DNA of 64,000 nucleotides from positions 620,001 through 684,000 of the forward strand of contig NZ_WVVW01000001.1 in the NCBI RefSeq assembly GCF_009857815.1, given 5' to 3'. Below the pieces are notes generated by a model, which saw only the letters and a program-made list of their open reading frames with translations, had not been told where the DNA came from and did not search any database. This document shows positions 54,874 to 63,883 of this stretch, one piece after another. Source of the DNA: Pseudomaricurvus sp. HS19. Lineage in GTDB: Bacteria; Pseudomonadota; Gammaproteobacteria; Pseudomonadales; Cellvibrionaceae. Each line of letters begins with the position of its first letter. Positions within the stretch are counted from its first letter, which is position 1. Position numbers and translations under genes: made by a program.

Positions 54874-55227
54874 TCAGTGAAGATCTTCACCCAAGTCCAG
54901 CTGTGGTTTTTCGTGGCCATGATCGGCCCGCTTGCCTGATACCTCTTTCAGCTTTCTTTCTGCAGCTTTAAACAGGTCCCTGACAGCGATATGCAGTGAT
55001 GCATTGTCCTGATGCAGAATGACCGGTTGCCCCTTGATACCAAGCTCGATCTGCGCCCTGAAGAGCTTGCCTTTATTACTGTGCTGGTGAGGGGTGCCGA
55101 GAACAACACGGCTGCTGTTGATCTGATCGCAAAAGCGGTTGAGCTTATCGAGTTTGCGATGAATGGTGTGGTTGAGCGCCTGAGAGGCGTCGATGTCGCG
55201 GTAAACAATTGCATTAGGTGAGCGCAT
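54874..55227 (-). CDS. Ribosome hibernation promoting factor / RaiA-like protein
   Basis: A 117-residue protein of the short HPF/RaiA type: DIDASQALNHTIHRKLDKLNRF, FRAQIELGIKGQPVIL and NASLHIAVRDLFKAAERKL. These proteins bind the 30S decoding site in stationary phase. The start at 55227 has AAGGAG; the frame is open 17 codons further upstream without similarity. The C-terminus is a short acidic tail. Confidence 0.85.
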   Translation of the reverse strand: MRSPNAIVYRDIDASQALNHTIHRKLDKLNRFCDQINSSRVVLGTPHQHSNKGKLFRAQIELGIKGQPVILHQDNASLHIAVRDLFKAAERKLKEVSGKRADHGHEKPQLDLGEDLH

Positions 55228-55402
55228 AGATTTCTCCTTCGCCTTGCTAAGGATCCGTTTACGAAAACAGGTGGCCACCTGAACTTCACTATTGCGCCAC
55301 GCGCTGACGAATTCAAGTCTTTTTTACAGCTTTGTTACTCAAAACGGGTTTGTGTGTTCCGGATCAATTAACGGTTGTTAAGGCGGTGGGCGCGGTGGCT
55401 CT

Positions 55403-55840
55403 CTACTGCTCTCCTTCGAGGCAAACTGCCAACAGGTCGCATTGAACTTCGTGCAACAGGTTGTCCCGGGTGGTGCCGAACAGGGCGCGCCATTTGCCGT
55501 GCGGGTGTCCACCCACAACGATCAGGTCGTAATTACCAGACTGCTGTACCTGCAACAGATCCTGCACCGGGTCGCCAAACTCTATGCGTGCCTGGTCAGG
55601 CTTCAGACCCTGCTGGTCAAGCAGTTGTTTCAGTCGCGGAAAGAGTTGCTGGCGGATCTGTGTTTCCGTTACCACATGGTATTCGCCGGGTTGCTCACCA
55701 TAGCCGCTGATAGGGTGCTCGGCTACGTGGACCACCGCGATGGCTGCAGGATCTGCTGACAGGGCGATGGCACGTTGCACTAATAGGTGGCACTTTTCAG
55801 TCAGGTCAACAGCACACAAAACTTTGCGGTACAGCGCCAT
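55403..55840 (-). CDS. Universal stress protein (UspA family)
   Basis: A 145-residue Usp: KVLCAVDLTEKCHLLVQRA, VVHVAEHPISGYGEQ, and the nucleotide-binding pattern VVGGHPHGKWRALFGTTRDN followed by CDLLAVCL. It resembles the UspA/UspC-type small soluble members. AGGAG precedes the ATG at 55840. Stress-linked in general; the trigger here is unknown. Confidence 0.9.
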   Translation of the reverse strand: MALYRKVLCAVDLTEKCHLLVQRAIALSADPAAIAVVHVAEHPISGYGEQPGEYHVVTETQIRQQLFPRLKQLLDQQGLKPDQARIEFGDPVQDLLQVQQSGNYDLIVVGGHPHGKWRALFGTTRDNLLHEVQCDLLAVCLEGEQ

Positions 55841-56057
55841 GGATAAGCCTCCTGCATGGTGGTATCGGCTGGGCAAAATTTGACCGAATGCATCCCAATT
55901 ATGACGTTTGGCCATGCCCGGCCACTTGTAATCAACAGAGCTGATCGGTAGAGTTGGCGCCTATTATTCAAACCACAAATATTAAATTAGCTGCTTAGTT
56001 ATAAAAGCAATATTCAAGCAGTCATATTACGCAGCAACCCAAGACTCCCAGACTATC

Positions 56058-57065
56058 ATGAAATTCAAAATCTTAGTGGCACTGCTACTGGCTTCCGCCA
56101 GTGTGTCCAATACTTTCGCCGCCGAGGCGCCGGGGCCCGAACAGGACAAGTTGGATCAGTACTACCAGGCCCAGGAGCTGAAGCAGTCCCAACTGGAAGA
56201 GTACGAAAACGAAGCCTACGGTTATGAGACCAAGCTCGATCAGGCGCGTAAAGAGCTGAAGGAGGCTGAGGCCGAATTCGACGCCGCCAAGAAAGCCGAG
56301 GTAGAGGCCCGTATCGCCTATGCCGGTGACGAATCCCAGGATAACGAACGTGCGGTGCGTCTCGCTGAGCACGCGCTGGCCATGGCCGAGCGGGGCGTAC
56401 GCAACCGCGCCAAGCGACTGACCTTCGCGGAAGAGCGGCTGGCAGAATTGGACGGTTCCCAACAGGCGCTGAAAACTGAACTGGCTGATCTGCAGAAGCG
56501 TATCAAGACTCAGGAAGCGGTGGTCCGCGAAGCCGAATCTCGTCAGGATGCCGAGCAGAAGCGCCTGTTGGCCAAAGCGGAGGCGGCACGCCTGGAAGCG
56601 GCCAAGCGACGCGCGGCAGACGCTCCCAAGGCAGCGCCCGAGAAAGTCGCGAAAGCGGCTCCGGCCCCGGCAGTTGCTGCGGCAGCAACACCCGAAGAGC
56701 GCAAGGCGGCAGCTATCGAAGCCTTGTCCGACCTGGACCGCCAGGCGTTGGGCTATATCAGCACCGAGATGGAGCGCTTCAAGCAACTGAGCCTCGGTAG
56801 CAACGCGCGACCACTGTATCGCTTCCTGAACCTGCAGGGCGACAAGGTGAAAACAACTGATTTTGAGCATCGCGGCAGGGACCAGTACTGGGCCGAAGCT
56901 GTGGTCAGCAAGGGACCACAGGAGTTTCGCATCAACAACTTCAAGTTTTCCCGTATCGTTCCGGCGGCTCATGACGGCGAAACCTACGTATTCATTTTTG
57001 ACTCCAAGCGCGCCTCCCGCCCGCGCCTGATCATGTTCAAAAAATCACTGCTGGATCTGATTTAA
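56058..57065 (+). CDS. Secreted coiled-coil protein, unknown function
   Basis: A 335-residue protein with a signal peptide (residues 1-21, cleavage after TFAAEA), a long coiled-coil of charged heptads (about 27-185), an Ala/Pro/Lys-rich linker (186-215), and a globular C-terminal domain (about 220-335) with beta-strands. The coiled-coil and linker suggest an elongated periplasmic or envelope protein. I do not recognise the family. Confidence 0.75.
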   Translation: MKFKILVALLLASASVSNTFAAEAPGPEQDKLDQYYQAQELKQSQLEEYENEAYGYETKLDQARKELKEAEAEFDAAKKAEVEARIAYAGDESQDNERAVRLAEHALAMAERGVRNRAKRLTFAEERLAELDGSQQALKTELADLQKRIKTQEAVVREAESRQDAEQKRLLAKAEAARLEAAKRRAADAPKAAPEKVAKAAPAPAVAAAATPEERKAAAIEALSDLDRQALGYISTEMERFKQLSLGSNARPLYRFLNLQGDKVKTTDFEHRGRDQYWAEAVVSKGPQEFRINNFKFSRIVPAAHDGETYVFIFDSKRASRPRLIMFKKSLLDLI

Positions 57066-57094
57066 ACGGGTTCCGCACTGCCTACGGGCAGCTT

Positions 57095-57116
57095 GGGGCC
57101 CTGACGAGAGGGCCCC
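57095..57116 (+). terminator. Hairpin directly before the yfcH-like start codon
   Basis: A perfect 8-bp GC-rich stem GGGGCCCT / AGGGCCCC ends one base before the ATG at 57117. It may end the upstream transcript or block the ribosome-binding site of the next gene; there is no T-run. Confidence 0.45.
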
Positions 57117-58061
57117 ATGACTTCTTCCTCTTTCCCTGTTCCCGGGGATCAATCAATACTCCTTACCGGGGTGACCGGCTTTATTGGCCGTGAGCTCCTG
57201 CCTCTGCTGCTGGCGACAGGCTACCAGTGCTGGGTCCTGACCCGTCATCCGCCCAGGTCCGCCGGCCACAGGGAACTCTTCTACTTCTCTGACTTTGAGC
57301 ATCTGCCTGAGCAGCTTCCTGCTTCGGTCATCAATTTGGCTGGGGAGGGAATCGCTGACAGGCGCTGGACCGGTGCGCGCAAGCACCAGCTGACGGATAG
57401 CCGGGTCGGGGTTACGGATTCTCTGCTGCGGGCTTACCGTGACCGTAACCAGTCCATTACGCGCCTGCTTTCCGGATCCGCCGTGGGGGTTTACGGCTGC
57501 CGCAAGGACAGCATCCCCCAAGCAGAGCATATGCTGCTCCCCGGAGTGCTTCCCCATGGGCATGAGGAGGAGTTTGGTGCCCGGTTATGTGCCGCCTGGG
57601 AACAGTCTGCGCTGGCAGCAGTAACCGGGGGCAGTGAGGTATGCCTGTTGCGAATCGGCCCTGTGCTGGCCTCTGACGGGGGTATGATTGCCCGCCTCAG
57701 GTTGCCATTTCTCCTGGGTATGGGAGGGCCAATAGGCAGTGGAACCCAGTGGCTGAGCTGGATTCACCGGCAGGACCTGTGTCGCGCTATCCTCTTCCTG
57801 TTGCAGGCTGAACATTTGCCGGGCTGTGTGAATCTGGTGGCCCCGGCAGCGGTGACCAATCTTGAGTTCGCCAGGGCTCTGGGCAAAGCCTGGCGGCGGC
57901 CGGCGTTTATGCCTCTGCCTGGTTTGGCTGTGCGGCTGCTGTGGGGGCAAATGGGTACGGAGCTGTTGCTCGGTGGGCAGAGAGTGGTCCCGGAGGTGTT
58001 GCAGCAAGCGGGATTTGAGTTCGACTTTCCTCAAGTGACGGATGCTTTGCGCTCGCTCTGA
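57117..58061 (+). CDS. TIGR01777-type NAD-dependent epimerase (YfcH-like)
   Basis: A 314-residue extended SDR protein: LLTGVTGFIGRELLPLLLATGY (nucleotide motif), VINLAGEGIADRRWT (family signature) and LRIGPVLASDGGMIARL. The C-terminal DUF1731-like end is present. The start at 57117 abuts a GC-rich hairpin. Function of this family is not known. Confidence 0.85.
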   Translation: MTSSSFPVPGDQSILLTGVTGFIGRELLPLLLATGYQCWVLTRHPPRSAGHRELFYFSDFEHLPEQLPASVINLAGEGIADRRWTGARKHQLTDSRVGVTDSLLRAYRDRNQSITRLLSGSAVGVYGCRKDSIPQAEHMLLPGVLPHGHEEEFGARLCAAWEQSALAAVTGGSEVCLLRIGPVLASDGGMIARLRLPFLLGMGGPIGSGTQWLSWIHRQDLCRAILFLLQAEHLPGCVNLVAPAAVTNLEFARALGKAWRRPAFMPLPGLAVRLLWGQMGTELLLGGQRVVPEVLQQAGFEFDFPQVTDALRSL

Positions 58062-58068
58062 CGGGCGT

Positions 58069-58680
58069 TCAGGCGTGTGTCAGGGGAACCCTGAGTAAGG
58101 GGTGATAGATACTTCCGTCCGGGGTCAGCTGGCTCTCAAACAGGGCCACACTACGAACCGGTAGTGGAGGCAGTCGCAGTCCGGCTGGCAATTGTCGGGA
58201 CAATTCGTCGGCGATCTTTTGCCTGGCGGATCTTTTACGTCTGGCGAGGGTAATGTGTGGCCGGAAAGGCTTGCCCGTCGGCTGATAGGTTGCCGGGTCA
58301 AGGCTCGCGACCAGCTGCCGCTGTAAATCCTCCAGTCTATTTAGTTGTTCCCGACCAAACAGTGCCACTATCAAATCTCCTCGTCGACGATTGAGGAAAT
58401 CTATTCTCTGTGGCTGCAGTGAGAATTCATGATGATCACGGCACGAGAGCATTGCGGTTGCCAGGTTATGCAGCAGGCCCGGAGGCAAGTTGCCAAGGAA
58501 TACAAGGGTCAGGTGATAGTTGTGCCGGGGGATTTCTCGCCACTGCGGCCTCAGGCAGTCTGACAAGGTGCTGCGCAGCGCTGATTCCAGCAAGAGCCCG
58601 TATTCCGCTTCAACCTCTACGGCAATAAACCCGCGAAAAGGATCGGAGGAGGGGGTTGAAATCTTTTCCAGTGGATCCAT
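58069..58680 (-). CDS. thpR: RNA 2',3'-cyclic phosphodiesterase ThpR
   Basis: A 203-residue 2H phosphoesterase with two HxTx motifs: YHLTLVFLG (about 54-62) and RPHITLARRK (about 143-152). It opens 2',3'-cyclic RNA phosphates. GAGG precedes the ATG. The 5' part of the gene overlaps the predicted heat-shock promoter of the divergent ibpA gene. Confidence 0.92.
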   Translation of the reverse strand: MDPLEKISTPSSDPFRGFIAVEVEAEYGLLLESALRSTLSDCLRPQWREIPRHNYHLTLVFLGNLPPGLLHNLATAMLSCRDHHEFSLQPQRIDFLNRRRGDLIVALFGREQLNRLEDLQRQLVASLDPATYQPTGKPFRPHITLARRKRSARQKIADELSRQLPAGLRLPPLPVRSVALFESQLTPDGSIYHPLLRVPLTHA

Positions 58681-58684
58681 ATAT
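58656..58684 (+). promoter_or_regulatory. Putative sigma-32 promoter of ibpA
   Basis: TTGAAA (58656-58661) and CCATATAT (58677-58684) are separated by 15 bp, which fits a heat-shock promoter (TTGAAA ... CCATNT). It would leave an 88-base leader before the small heat-shock gene. Confidence 0.5.
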
Positions 58685-58690
58685 CCTCTG

Positions 58691-58778
58691 CAGCCTGCTC
58701 ATGAGAGGGGTTGTAAAAGAGGTTCGGTCGAACGACGGACCACACACAGACATATTGCTTAACGATAAGGGTATGACG
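58691..58778 (+). promoter_or_regulatory. Possible ROSE-like RNA thermometer
   Basis: The leader before ibpA contains TTGCT (58755-58759), the core of ROSE elements, which can pair imperfectly with the AAGGG ribosome-binding site (58767-58771). Leader length and gene type fit; pairing was judged by eye. Confidence 0.45.
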
Positions 58779-59261
58779 ATGAGAAATACAGATTTTTCCC
58801 CACTGTTCCGCACAGCCATTGGCTTCGATCGAATGGCATCCATTCTTGATGGGCTCAGTCGCAGCGAGCAGACCCAGGGTGGCTATCCTCCCTATAACAT
58901 CGAGCTGATCGATGAGAATGAATACCGCATCACTATGGCACTGGCCGGCTTTACCCAGGAAGAGCTGGAAATTCAGGCGGAAGAGAATCTGCTGGTGATC
59001 ACCGGTAACAAACAGGATGACAGTAACGGTCGAAAGTTCCTTCACCAGGGCATTGCCGCGCGTAATTTCGAACGCCGCTTCCAGCTTGCAGATCATGTGC
59101 GCGTACATCGCGCGAGCATGGAAAACGGCTTGCTGCATGTTGAATTGGTGCGTGAAATTCCAGAGGCAATGAAGCCGCGTCGGATCCCCATCGGTAGTTC
59201 CAGTCCGGCACAGGAAGAACAGGCCGCAGCGGACGCGACACTGCAGACACACGTCGCCTGA
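58779..59261 (+). CDS. ibpA: Small heat-shock protein IbpA/Hsp20
   Basis: A 160-residue sHsp. N-terminal FDRMASILDGLSRSEQTQGGYPPYNIELIDENEYRI-type segment leads into the alpha-crystallin domain (about 36-125: LAGFTQEELEIQAEENLLVITG, and the GIAARNFERRFQLADHV motif ending ASMENGLLHVEL). The C-terminal IPIGSS supplies the I-x-I anchor. The ATG at 58779 has AAGGG at the right distance; an ATG two codons earlier is also in frame. Holds unfolded proteins under heat; see the promoter and thermometer. Confidence 0.94.
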   Translation: MRNTDFSPLFRTAIGFDRMASILDGLSRSEQTQGGYPPYNIELIDENEYRITMALAGFTQEELEIQAEENLLVITGNKQDDSNGRKFLHQGIAARNFERRFQLADHVRVHRASMENGLLHVELVREIPEAMKPRRIPIGSSSPAQEEQAAADATLQTHVA

Positions 59262-59282
59262 TAACCGTCCCTTATACGTAGA

Positions 59283-59306
59283 CCCCGGCAGAGATGCCGG
59301 GGTTTT
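59283..59306 (+). terminator. Rho-independent terminator of ibpA
   Basis: An 8-bp stem CCCCGGCA / TGCCGGGG with a GAGA loop and four T, 22 bp after the ibpA stop. It overlaps an ATG at 59294 in the frame of the next gene, which argues against that start. Confidence 0.8.
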
Positions 59307-59341
59307 GTCGCTTGTGCCCGGCGCAGAAAAAGGATGTCGTC

Positions 59342-59977
59342 TTGCTGCAATGTTGTATTTGTAATTACCCATGCCAACCCTGGTGGCAGGATCGGAAACG
59401 CCACTACTGGCACTGCAGCCACTGCGGTTGTGTGCAGGTTCCGGCGCAATTCTATCTTGCGGCTGCGGATGAAAAAGCGGAATACGACAAGCACGAAAAC
59501 AATCCCGATGATACGGGCTACCTGACGTTCCTGGGGCGGGCAGCAACCCCGCTTATTGAGAGACTTAGAGTGCCGTCCAGCGGCCTTGATTTTGGCTGTG
59601 GGCCTGGTCCTGCGCTAAACAGGCTGCTTGAAGATGCTGGTCACACGGTATCGCTGTACGACAAGTTTTACTGCGCAGATGAGACGGTGTGGCTACGCAA
59701 TTACGATTTTATTACGTTGACAGAAGTGGCAGAGCACCTGGCAGATCCGCTCGCCACCCTGGAGTTATTGTGGCAACACCTGCGCCCGGCAGGCTGGCTG
59801 CTGATCATGACCAAGCGGGTGCAGGACCTGGATGCCTTCAAACGCTGGCACTACAAAAACGATCCCACCCACATTACGTTTTTCCACTGGAAAACCTTCG
59901 AATTCCTGGCCACCAAATGGGGAACCGTTGCCGAGGCGGTTGCTGACGATGTGGTGATGCTGCGCAAGCCGGCTTAA
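59342..59977 (+). CDS. Class I SAM-dependent methyltransferase with N-terminal zinc-ribbon
   Basis: About 211 residues. Two CxxC pairs near the start (CCICNYPC and CSHCGCVQ) suggest a zinc ribbon. The SAM motif is LDFGCGPGPALNRLLED, and TLTEVAEHLADP is the acidic second motif. I choose TTG at 59342 with AAGGA upstream, because an earlier ATG (59294) lies inside the ibpA terminator. It resembles methyltransferases with a Zn-ribbon that act on small or capsule-linked substrates. Target unknown. Confidence 0.78.
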   Translation: MLQCCICNYPCQPWWQDRKRHYWHCSHCGCVQVPAQFYLAAADEKAEYDKHENNPDDTGYLTFLGRAATPLIERLRVPSSGLDFGCGPGPALNRLLEDAGHTVSLYDKFYCADETVWLRNYDFITLTEVAEHLADPLATLELLWQHLRPAGWLLIMTKRVQDLDAFKRWHYKNDPTHITFFHWKTFEFLATKWGTVAEAVADDVVMLRKPA

Positions 59978-60975
59978 TGAGTGTCGGCGGTAAATAATTT
60001 CGCCCTGACCGTGGTGCGGTAATCGCTGGGTGTGGTGGACAGCAATTTCTTGAACAGGCTGGAGAAGTGCCCCATGTCCTGGTAACCAACCTTGTAGGCA
60101 ATCTCGCTGACTGACAGGTTGCTGGTCTGCAAAAGGTCTTTCGCCATGTCGATGCGGATCTCCTGCAGGTATTGCAGCGGCGTTTTACCGGTGGCGTTTT
60201 TAAAGCGTCGGTTAAAGGTACGTACGCTCATATCAAATTTCTCTGCCACACTTTTCAGCAAGATCTCTTTCTGGCAATTGTCCTGCAGCCAGATCTGTGC
60301 CTGCACAATATCCTCGTCCGGGTGGTAGCGATGCTTGTCGTCGTAATAACTGGTGCTCTCGTATTGGCGACGGATCTCATGGGAGAAGTTGCGCTGTACG
60401 TGACTGGCCACCTCCTTGCCGTAGGTGCGGTGGATGAAGTGAACTGTCAGGTCCGCCACCGCGTTGACGCTGCCGGCGCAGTAGATATTGCCGGATTGGG
60501 TAATGAAGTACTGGCGCTTCAGCTGCACTTCCGGGTAGTCGTGGGCAAACTGGTCGAAGTAGTGCCAGTGGGTAGTGGCAGCCTTGCCGTTGAGGATTCC
60601 GGCCTCGGCGAGGAAGCAGGCTCCTGTGCCTACGGCAATCAGGATAGTCCCGCGCTCATTCTGTTGTCGAAGCCACTCCACCAGTTTTCGGTTGCGGCGC
60701 ACGATAGGGCGGGGATTGCGCCAGAGCGAGGGCAGGATGACCATTTCCGTACTGCGAATGTCGTCCAGGCAGAGGTCCGGGGTCAGGGAGAACCCCGAGC
60801 GGGTGCTGACCGGGTCCCGGGTCACCCCGGCCGAGGCGATATTGAGGCGGGCTTTCTGGTGGGTCCTCGCCCGGGCCGCACTGGCCGCGGCATTCATCAT
60901 CTCAATGGGGAGGGTAATACTGGTTGCCAACATCTCTTCCACCACAATAAAAGTCGCTGCCAGCCTTCGCTTCAT
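59974..60975 (-). CDS. GlxA-like AraC-family transcriptional regulator
   Basis: A 333-residue regulator with an N-terminal DJ-1/PfpI-like domain (about 5-185; AVGTGACFLAEAGILNG carries the Cys) and a C-terminal AraC helix-turn-helix pair (about 225-325; MSVRTFNRRFKNATGKTP and VGYQDMGHFSSLFKK). Such GlxA-type proteins sense a metabolite or act constitutively. GGAG before the ATG at 60975. Convergent with the methyltransferase gene, with overlapping stop codons. Confidence 0.9.
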   Translation of the reverse strand: MKRRLAATFIVVEEMLATSITLPIEMMNAAASAARARTHQKARLNIASAGVTRDPVSTRSGFSLTPDLCLDDIRSTEMVILPSLWRNPRPIVRRNRKLVEWLRQQNERGTILIAVGTGACFLAEAGILNGKAATTHWHYFDQFAHDYPEVQLKRQYFITQSGNIYCAGSVNAVADLTVHFIHRTYGKEVASHVQRNFSHEIRRQYESTSYYDDKHRYHPDEDIVQAQIWLQDNCQKEILLKSVAEKFDMSVRTFNRRFKNATGKTPLQYLQEIRIDMAKDLLQTSNLSVSEIAYKVGYQDMGHFSSLFKKLLSTTPSDYRTTVRAKLFTADTH

Positions 60976-61165
60976 GAAACCGCTTCTCCACGCAGATACA
61001 GATTCAACCCAAGGTATAGGCGCTGAAGGGGGGAGTGGCCGTAGCTTCACCCGCCAGATGGCTCAAATACCAACATTTATGTCCACTATACCGATAACCA
61101 AGGGGGTTGGCTCCACTTAAAATGCCTTTTAAACACCCATTTGAGTTACACAAAGGAAAAGTAGT

Positions 61166-63061
61166 ATGGCTCGACTCCCGATTATTGTCGGTTTTGGTGG
61201 CTACAATGCCGCTGGCCGCAGCTCGTTCCATCACGGTTTTCGTCGCATGGTGATTGAGAGTCTCGATGAGCAGTCCAGGCTGGAAACCCTCGCCGGACTG
61301 GGTGTCATGACCGGGATCATCAAGGGCGACAACAGCGGATTCATCTCCACTGAGGGCGACAGCCTGTCACTCAAGGATATCGAGAGCCGTTTCGGCAAGC
61401 AGATCCTGGATGCGACCCTGATCCGCCGGATTGAGCCCAGCTACTTTGATGTGGACGCCACCCCCTGGCAACAGTCCCTGACCCTGGCTACCGACGACGG
61501 CAAGACCCGCTTCCTCCTGTCCCGCCGGCAGCTGCCCGAGGTAGTGCCGGCCACATGGCATGTGGAAGATTATTCCGATACTCATGTCTCCATCACCCTC
61601 GCCGACAACGTCGAGGTCAAGGTTGACTCCATGCGCGATATGCCGGTCAAGTCCGCAGGCCAGCTGCCCAGTGGTTTTGATCCCGCGCTGCTCTACAACT
61701 CCCGATTCCATCCTCGCGGACTGCAAATGACCATCATTGGTGTCAGCGACGCACTGCACTCCATGGGCATTACCTGGGAAGAGGTTGTGGCGGCGGTCAA
61801 GCCGGACGAGATTGCGGTTCACGCCGGCAGTGTTATGACCCAGGCAGATGAATACGGTTTTGGCGGCATGCTGCAGTCGCGTCTCAAAGGCACTCGCGTT
61901 ACCGCGAAGCAACTGCCTCTGGGCCTGAACACTATGCCCGCTGACTTTATCAATGCTTATGTGCTCGGCAACGTCGGTACCACCGGTGCTGCCACCGGTG
62001 CCTGCGCTACGTTCCTCTACAACCTCAAGCAGGGCGTAGAGTCGATTCAGGCCGGCAAGGCCCGGGTTGCTATTGTGGGTAGCAGCGAGGCACCAATTAC
62101 CCCGGAAATCATCGACGGCTTTGCCGCCATGAGCGCCTTGGGTACCTTTGAGGGCCTGAAGAAGCTGGAAGGTACCGACAACCCGGACCTGCGTCGTTCC
62201 AGTCGCCCATTTGGCGAGAACTGCGGTTTCACCATTGGCGAATCCTGCCAGTTTGTAGTGCTGATGGACGATGCCCTGGCGCTGGAGCTGGGAGCCCAGA
62301 TCCACGGTGCAGTCTCTGATGTGTTCGTCAACGCGGACGGTTTCAAAAAGTCCATTTCCGCACCTGGTCCCGGTAACTTTATTACCCTGTCCAAGGCGGT
62401 CGCAGCAGCCCGTCAGCTGGTCGGTGACGACGGCATTCGTGAGCGCAGCTTTATTCACGCTCACGGCTCAAGCACCCCGGCAAACCGCCAGACCGAATCC
62501 GAGCTCTTCCACCGTGTGGCAGAAGCCTTCGGCATTGAGCACTGGCCGGTTGCGGCGGTGAAAGCCTACGTTGGTCACTCCATCGGTCCTGCCAGTGGTG
62601 ACCAGGTCGTGTCAGCGCTGGGTTCCTTCCACTATGGCCTGATTCCCGGTATCAAGACCATCGACAAGGTTGCCGATGACGTCTATGCCGAGCGCCTGGA
62701 TATTTCTGTCCAGGATATTCGCAAGCAGGGCCTTGATGTGGCCTTCATTAACAGCAAGGGCTTTGGCGGCAATAACGCCACAGGCGTCGTGCTGTCACCG
62801 GAGGTGGCCAAGCGCATGATGCAGAAGCGCTATGGCGATGAGGCCATGGCGCAACACGCAGCGCGCAGCCAGGCTGTGGAAGCGAGGGCTGAAGCCTATG
62901 AGCAGCGCGCACTGCATGGTCAGTTTGATGTGATTTACAGCTTCGGTGAGAAACTGATGGATGATTCCCAACTGGGTATTACCGATGCCACGTTGTCCGT
63001 TCCGGGCTGGGATCACGCTATCGAGTATCCCAAGGACACCCGTTACCAGGACATGGTCTGA
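61166..63061 (+). CDS. fabY: Beta-ketoacyl-ACP synthase FabY
   Basis: A 631-residue condensing enzyme of the FabY class, which starts fatty-acid synthesis in pseudomonads and relatives in place of FabH. The active-site Cys is at about 280 (GAATGACATF), with His at about 433 (HAHGSSTP) and 471 (KAYVGHSIG). The start MARLPIIVGFGGYNAAGRSS and the long insertion between are family-typical. Followed by a large terminator. Confidence 0.93.
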   Translation: MARLPIIVGFGGYNAAGRSSFHHGFRRMVIESLDEQSRLETLAGLGVMTGIIKGDNSGFISTEGDSLSLKDIESRFGKQILDATLIRRIEPSYFDVDATPWQQSLTLATDDGKTRFLLSRRQLPEVVPATWHVEDYSDTHVSITLADNVEVKVDSMRDMPVKSAGQLPSGFDPALLYNSRFHPRGLQMTIIGVSDALHSMGITWEEVVAAVKPDEIAVHAGSVMTQADEYGFGGMLQSRLKGTRVTAKQLPLGLNTMPADFINAYVLGNVGTTGAATGACATFLYNLKQGVESIQAGKARVAIVGSSEAPITPEIIDGFAAMSALGTFEGLKKLEGTDNPDLRRSSRPFGENCGFTIGESCQFVVLMDDALALELGAQIHGAVSDVFVNADGFKKSISAPGPGNFITLSKAVAAARQLVGDDGIRERSFIHAHGSSTPANRQTESELFHRVAEAFGIEHWPVAAVKAYVGHSIGPASGDQVVSALGSFHYGLIPGIKTIDKVADDVYAERLDISVQDIRKQGLDVAFINSKGFGGNNATGVVLSPEVAKRMMQKRYGDEAMAQHAARSQAVEARAEAYEQRALHGQFDVIYSFGEKLMDDSQLGITDATLSVPGWDHAIEYPKDTRYQDMV

Positions 63062-63141
63062 CGTAAAGGCCGGCAGCCCACCGGGCTGTACGGTTGAATT
63101 CCCCCGACCATTGTGAGACAAAATGCTCCAGGTCGGGGCGC

Positions 63142-63189
63142 AAAGCCCCGCAGGTCAGGCAAGGTGCCGGTGAGACCTCGGGGCTTTTT
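63142..63189 (+). terminator. Rho-independent terminator of fabY
   Basis: A long stem AAAGCCCCG(c)AGGTC / GACCTCGGGGCTTT with one bulge and a T-run. The base of its left arm can also pair as CGGGGCGCAAAGCCCCG with sequence just upstream, an alternative hairpin. Confidence 0.82.
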
Positions 63190-63227
63190 GCATTTGCAGG
63201 ATAGCGTGTCACATTGCAGGGGACAGC

Positions 63228-63773
63228 ATGTCAGAATCCGCCGGGCTCGGAACGCGCCTCAGGGTCATCAGGGAGTTTTACGGGTGGTCGCAGAGGGAGC
63301 TGGGCAAGCGCGCCGGTGTGCCCAACAGTGCCATCTCGGTCATCGAGCAAGGGACAGTCAGCCCCTCCATTCAATCGCTGGAGAAAGTCCTGAAAGGCTT
63401 TCCTCTGAGTCTGCCGGATTTTTTCGCCATTGATATCCAGAATTGTCATGCGCGGGTGGCACATACCGATGCGGACAGTGCCACACGAAATCACGCCGTA
63501 CATTACCATCCGGCGAAAGAGGGGGGCGGCCATGAGCTCTACTTGCGCACCTATTGCCGCAGCCCGGCAGATCCGCCACTAAACCTGTTATCCCGGGGGC
63601 AAACCCTGGTGTTGCTGTTGCGGGGCGAGGCCATGTACCGCTCTACCGGGTCCGAGCATCACCTGCGTGCAGGCAGCAGCCTCTCCCTCAACGGGATAGC
63701 ACCTTTCAGGCTGGAGCCGGAACAGAATGACACCGAGTGGGTTGTAGCCTGCCTGCCAAAAGTGGTGGGCTAG
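63228..63773 (+). CDS. XRE-family regulator with cupin domain
   Basis: A 181-residue protein: N-terminal HTH (about 6-60; LRVIREFYGWSQRELGKRAGVPNSAIS) and C-terminal cupin (about 95-178). This PuuR-like layout is common for regulators of amine or sugar-acid catabolism. The ligand is not evident. It lies between fabY and fadB. Confidence 0.88.
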   Translation: MSESAGLGTRLRVIREFYGWSQRELGKRAGVPNSAISVIEQGTVSPSIQSLEKVLKGFPLSLPDFFAIDIQNCHARVAHTDADSATRNHAVHYHPAKEGGGHELYLRTYCRSPADPPLNLLSRGQTLVLLLRGEAMYRSTGSEHHLRAGSSLSLNGIAPFRLEPEQNDTEWVVACLPKVVG

Positions 63774-63830
63774 CCCATGCCAGCCAGTCCGGCGGCAATT
63801 GACTGTCAAATTGGGGTGTACTTCCGAATT

Positions 63831-63844
63831 CAAACTAGTGTTTA
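63831..63844. promoter_or_regulatory. PsrA/FadR-like operator before fadB
   Basis: CAAACTAGTGTTTA fits the PsrA motif CAAAC-N4-GTTT. It lies about 40-50 bp upstream of the fadB start, as in Pseudomonas fadBA. Confidence 0.55.
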
Positions 63845-63883
63845 ATTACATCTTTCACCCACTGCCAGCAGAAGAGGTCGTTT

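Noticed and set aside
61367-62464. A 365-residue minus-strand frame inside fabY
   Set aside because: It lies wholly antisense to the conserved condensing enzyme and has no protein-like motifs.
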